Source: Actinomycetota bacterium (GTDB lineage Bacteria > Actinomycetota > Acidimicrobiia > Acidimicrobiales > CADCSY01). Taken from it: a DNA stretch of 13,483 nt. The DNA lies in the NCBI GenBank assembly GCA_016178435.1, contig JACOTK010000001.1, forward strand, positions 1-13,483, written 5' to 3'. Below, in pieces: positions 11,736 through 13,483 of this stretch (its first letter is position 1; each line of letters opens with the position of its first letter). The notes below the pieces were generated by a model. That model was not told the origin of the DNA, did not search any database, and saw only the letters and a program-made list of their open reading frames with translations. Made by a program: the position numbers and the translations under genes.

Positions 11736-13483
11736 ATGCCCACTCGAACCAAGAAATCTCACGGCGCGCGTTCGTCGATCATCGCACGACTGGGGTTTGT
11801 CCTGGTCCTGCTCGCGGGAGTGTTCACCGCTGCCCCGGCATCCTCACAGACAGCGGTCAACACTGTCGATTTGCGGATTCTCCTCGTCTCGGCGGATGGC
11901 ACGGAACCTGCGCTGGAGGCATGGCGATCAAGGCTCACCGCCGAGGGGGTGCCCTTCGATCTGATCACGACCGTGACTGCCCCGCCCATCACGCCTGGTC
12001 AACTCGTGACAGCGCCTGGTCATGCCCGTTACCAGGCGATCGTGCTCGCCGGCCCCGAGCTCACCTACTTCGACGGGAACGCCTGGGTCTCCTCGGTCGC
12101 TCCCGAGGAGCTGACAGCGCTCCATGACTTCGAGCAGACCTATCACGTCCGTCAGGTCGATGCCTACGCCTATCCGACCCCGGCACTCGGCCTGAACGAG
12201 CCCACCTCGGCCGGCAACCTCGACGGCATGACCGCCACAGTCACCCCGCTGGGATCGCCGGTCTTCCCCTACCTCGTCGGTCAAGTGCCCATCGAGGACG
12301 CCTACGGGTACCTGGCGACGCCCAGCCCCGCCGAGGGGACAACGTTCGACGCGCTCTTGACGGCCCCGACCGGTGAGCCGCTGGTGGGCGTGTACAACCA
12401 CGAAGGCCGGGAGGAGATGGTTGTCACCGTCGACTCGAGCCCCTGGGTGTCTCAAGGCCAGTTGCTGTTGCACGGCATGTTGCAATGGGTCACCCGCGGC
12501 ACCTACCTGGGCTTCTCGCGGAACTACCTCGGCATGCATGTCGACGACGTCTTCCTTCCCGACGATCGTTGGGACACGGTCCAAAATGTGACCCATGAGG
12601 ACGACGGCGCCACGATCCCCCTCATCCGCATGAGCGACGCCGACGCGCGATTTCTCCAGGACTGGCAACAGGCCAACGACCTCAAGCTCGATCTCGTCTT
12701 CAACGGCGGTGGCAGCAACGAGTACCGAGCCGCAAACGGCTCCGATCCCCTCGCCGATGCGCTCGTCGGCAACCGCAGATCTTTCCGGTGGATCAATCAC
12801 ACCTTCGGCCATCTCAACCTCGACACTGTCTCGCAATCGACCATCGAGTCGGAGATCAACAGGAACCGGCTGTGGGCATGGGCTCGACGCATCAGCATCG
12901 ATCCGAACGAGTTGGTGACCGGTGAGCATTCCGGTCTGGCCAATGAGGCCATGCCCGGCGCCCTGCGTCGAACAGGCATCCACCTGGTGGCCTCCGATGC
13001 CTCGAGGACGCCGAATCAGACACCGCTCGGCTCGGCGCTCACCATCCCGAGGCACCCGATGAACGTGTACTACAACACCGCCACCAAGGCCGAGCAACTC
13101 GATGAGTACAACTACCTGTACTTCGAGAACTGCACCTCGTCAGCGACCACGACCTGCCTGACCCAGCCGGCCGACTGGGAGCAGTACCTCGGCGAGGAGT
13201 CCTCCATCATGATGCGTCACATCCTGACGAACGACCCTCGGCCCCACTACGCCCACCAGGCAAATCTCGCCGAGGACCGGATCCTGTTCAGCGTGGTCGA
13301 CGATGTCGTCGCACGATACCGGGCCTCTTTCAAGGTGCCTCTGGTCCAACCCACCATGACCGAGGTGGGCAAGGAGCTGGCTCGTCGCGCGACATGGAGC
13401 TCGGCTGTTGCAGCCGGCCTGGTCAGTGCCTCGATCTCCGATGGCGTGGTGACCCTGAAGTCGTCGGTGGATCTGGCCATTCC
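11736..13483 (+). CDS. Exported Agd3-like polysaccharide deacetylase (CE18 type); 3' end outside window
   Basis: The 582 visible codons begin with a signal peptide (about 1-38, hydrophobic core FVLVLLAGVF). The region from about 45 to 255 (LRILLVSADGTEPALEAW, GVPFDLI, ARYQAIVLAG) resembles the N-terminal part of Agd3, the fungal galactosaminogalactan deacetylase, which has a carbohydrate-binding module (CBM87). The catalytic part starts near 257. YLGMHVDDVFLPDDRW (264-279) supplies the His-x-Asp-Asp motif (His268, Asp270, Asp271), and NHTFGHLNLD (354-363) the His-x3-His zinc pair (His355, His359), as in NodB-type deacetylases. TGEHSGL (395-401) is a further His-containing motif. ATG 11736 has GGGAG 10 nt upstream and directly precedes the signal peptide. 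The Agd3 relation is by recall of family sequence; the deacetylase chemistry rests on the motifs. A different N-acetylhexosamine polymer remains possible as substrate. Confidence 0.85.
   Translation, partial: MPTRTKKSHGARSSIIARLGFVLVLLAGVFTAAPASSQTAVNTVDLRILLVSADGTEPALEAWRSRLTAEGVPFDLITTVTAPPITPGQLVTAPGHARYQAIVLAGPELTYFDGNAWVSSVAPEELTALHDFEQTYHVRQVDAYAYPTPALGLNEPTSAGNLDGMTATVTPLGSPVFPYLVGQVPIEDAYGYLATPSPAEGTTFDALLTAPTGEPLVGVYNHEGREEMVVTVDSSPWVSQGQLLLHGMLQWVTRGTYLGFSRNYLGMHVDDVFLPDDRWDTVQNVTHEDDGATIPLIRMSDADARFLQDWQQANDLKLDLVFNGGGSNEYRAANGSDPLADALVGNRRSFRWINHTFGHLNLDTVSQSTIESEINRNRLWAWARRISIDPNELVTGEHSGLANEAMPGALRRTGIHLVASDASRTPNQTPLGSALTIPRHPMNVYYNTATKAEQLDEYNYLYFENCTSSATTTCLTQPADWEQYLGEESSIMMRHILTNDPRPHYAHQANLAEDRILFSVVDDVVARYRASFKVPLVQPTMTEVGKELARRATWSSAVAAGLVSASISDGVVTLKSSVDLAI

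Noticed and set aside
11928..13097. A 389-codon minus-strand open frame across the deacetylase gene
   Set aside because: The plus-strand frame holds the signal peptide and the HxDD and HxxxH motifs; the minus frame has no known domain.

Overview
The window is high-GC, densely coded bacterial DNA and looks like an actinobacterial chromosome. The best guess is a member of the class Acidimicrobiia or a close relative. This rests on a PAC2-family protein, Thr/Pro/Ser-rich linkers in exported proteins, many GTG starts, and several starts with a TANNNT hexamer just upstream and no clear Shine-Dalgarno site. The taxonomic call is an inference. Both ends of the window cut through genes. No tRNA, rRNA, CRISPR array, insertion sequence or phage gene was seen.

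Left part (1-3325, minus strand): an apparent four-gene operon, read right to left. It holds a stand-alone B12-binding subunit of an acyl-CoA mutase (methylmalonyl-CoA mutase small-subunit type), sucC, sucD (overlapping sucC by 4 nt), and a lipoprotein N-acetylmuramoyl-L-alanine amidase that runs off the left edge. The first three suggest a route from methylmalonyl-CoA to succinyl-CoA to succinate with nucleotide triphosphate formation. The large mutase subunit must be encoded elsewhere.

Middle (3373-10367): a divergent plus-strand gene encodes a membrane-anchored protein that looks like a Rieske domain without its iron-sulfur ligands. Facing it on the minus strand are a PAS-PAS-PAS-GGDEF-EAL cyclic-di-GMP protein and, upstream of that, a PcrA/UvrD-type helicase. 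Divergent from the helicase are a PAC2 (proteasome assembly chaperone-like) protein and a small conserved-looking protein of unknown function.

Right part (10434-13483): two exported enzymes diverge from a 117-bp intergenic region that carries an 18-bp near-perfect palindrome. The minus-strand gene is a GH114 endo-alpha-1,4-polygalactosaminidase with an N-terminal Ig/IPT-like domain and a Pro-Thr linker. The plus-strand gene, cut by the right edge, resembles the Agd3 (CE18) deacetylase of fungal galactosaminogalactan. Together they suggest a bacterial system that makes or remodels a partly de-N-acetylated N-acetylgalactosamine polymer. This is the most interesting part of the window, and the deciding genes may lie beyond the right edge.
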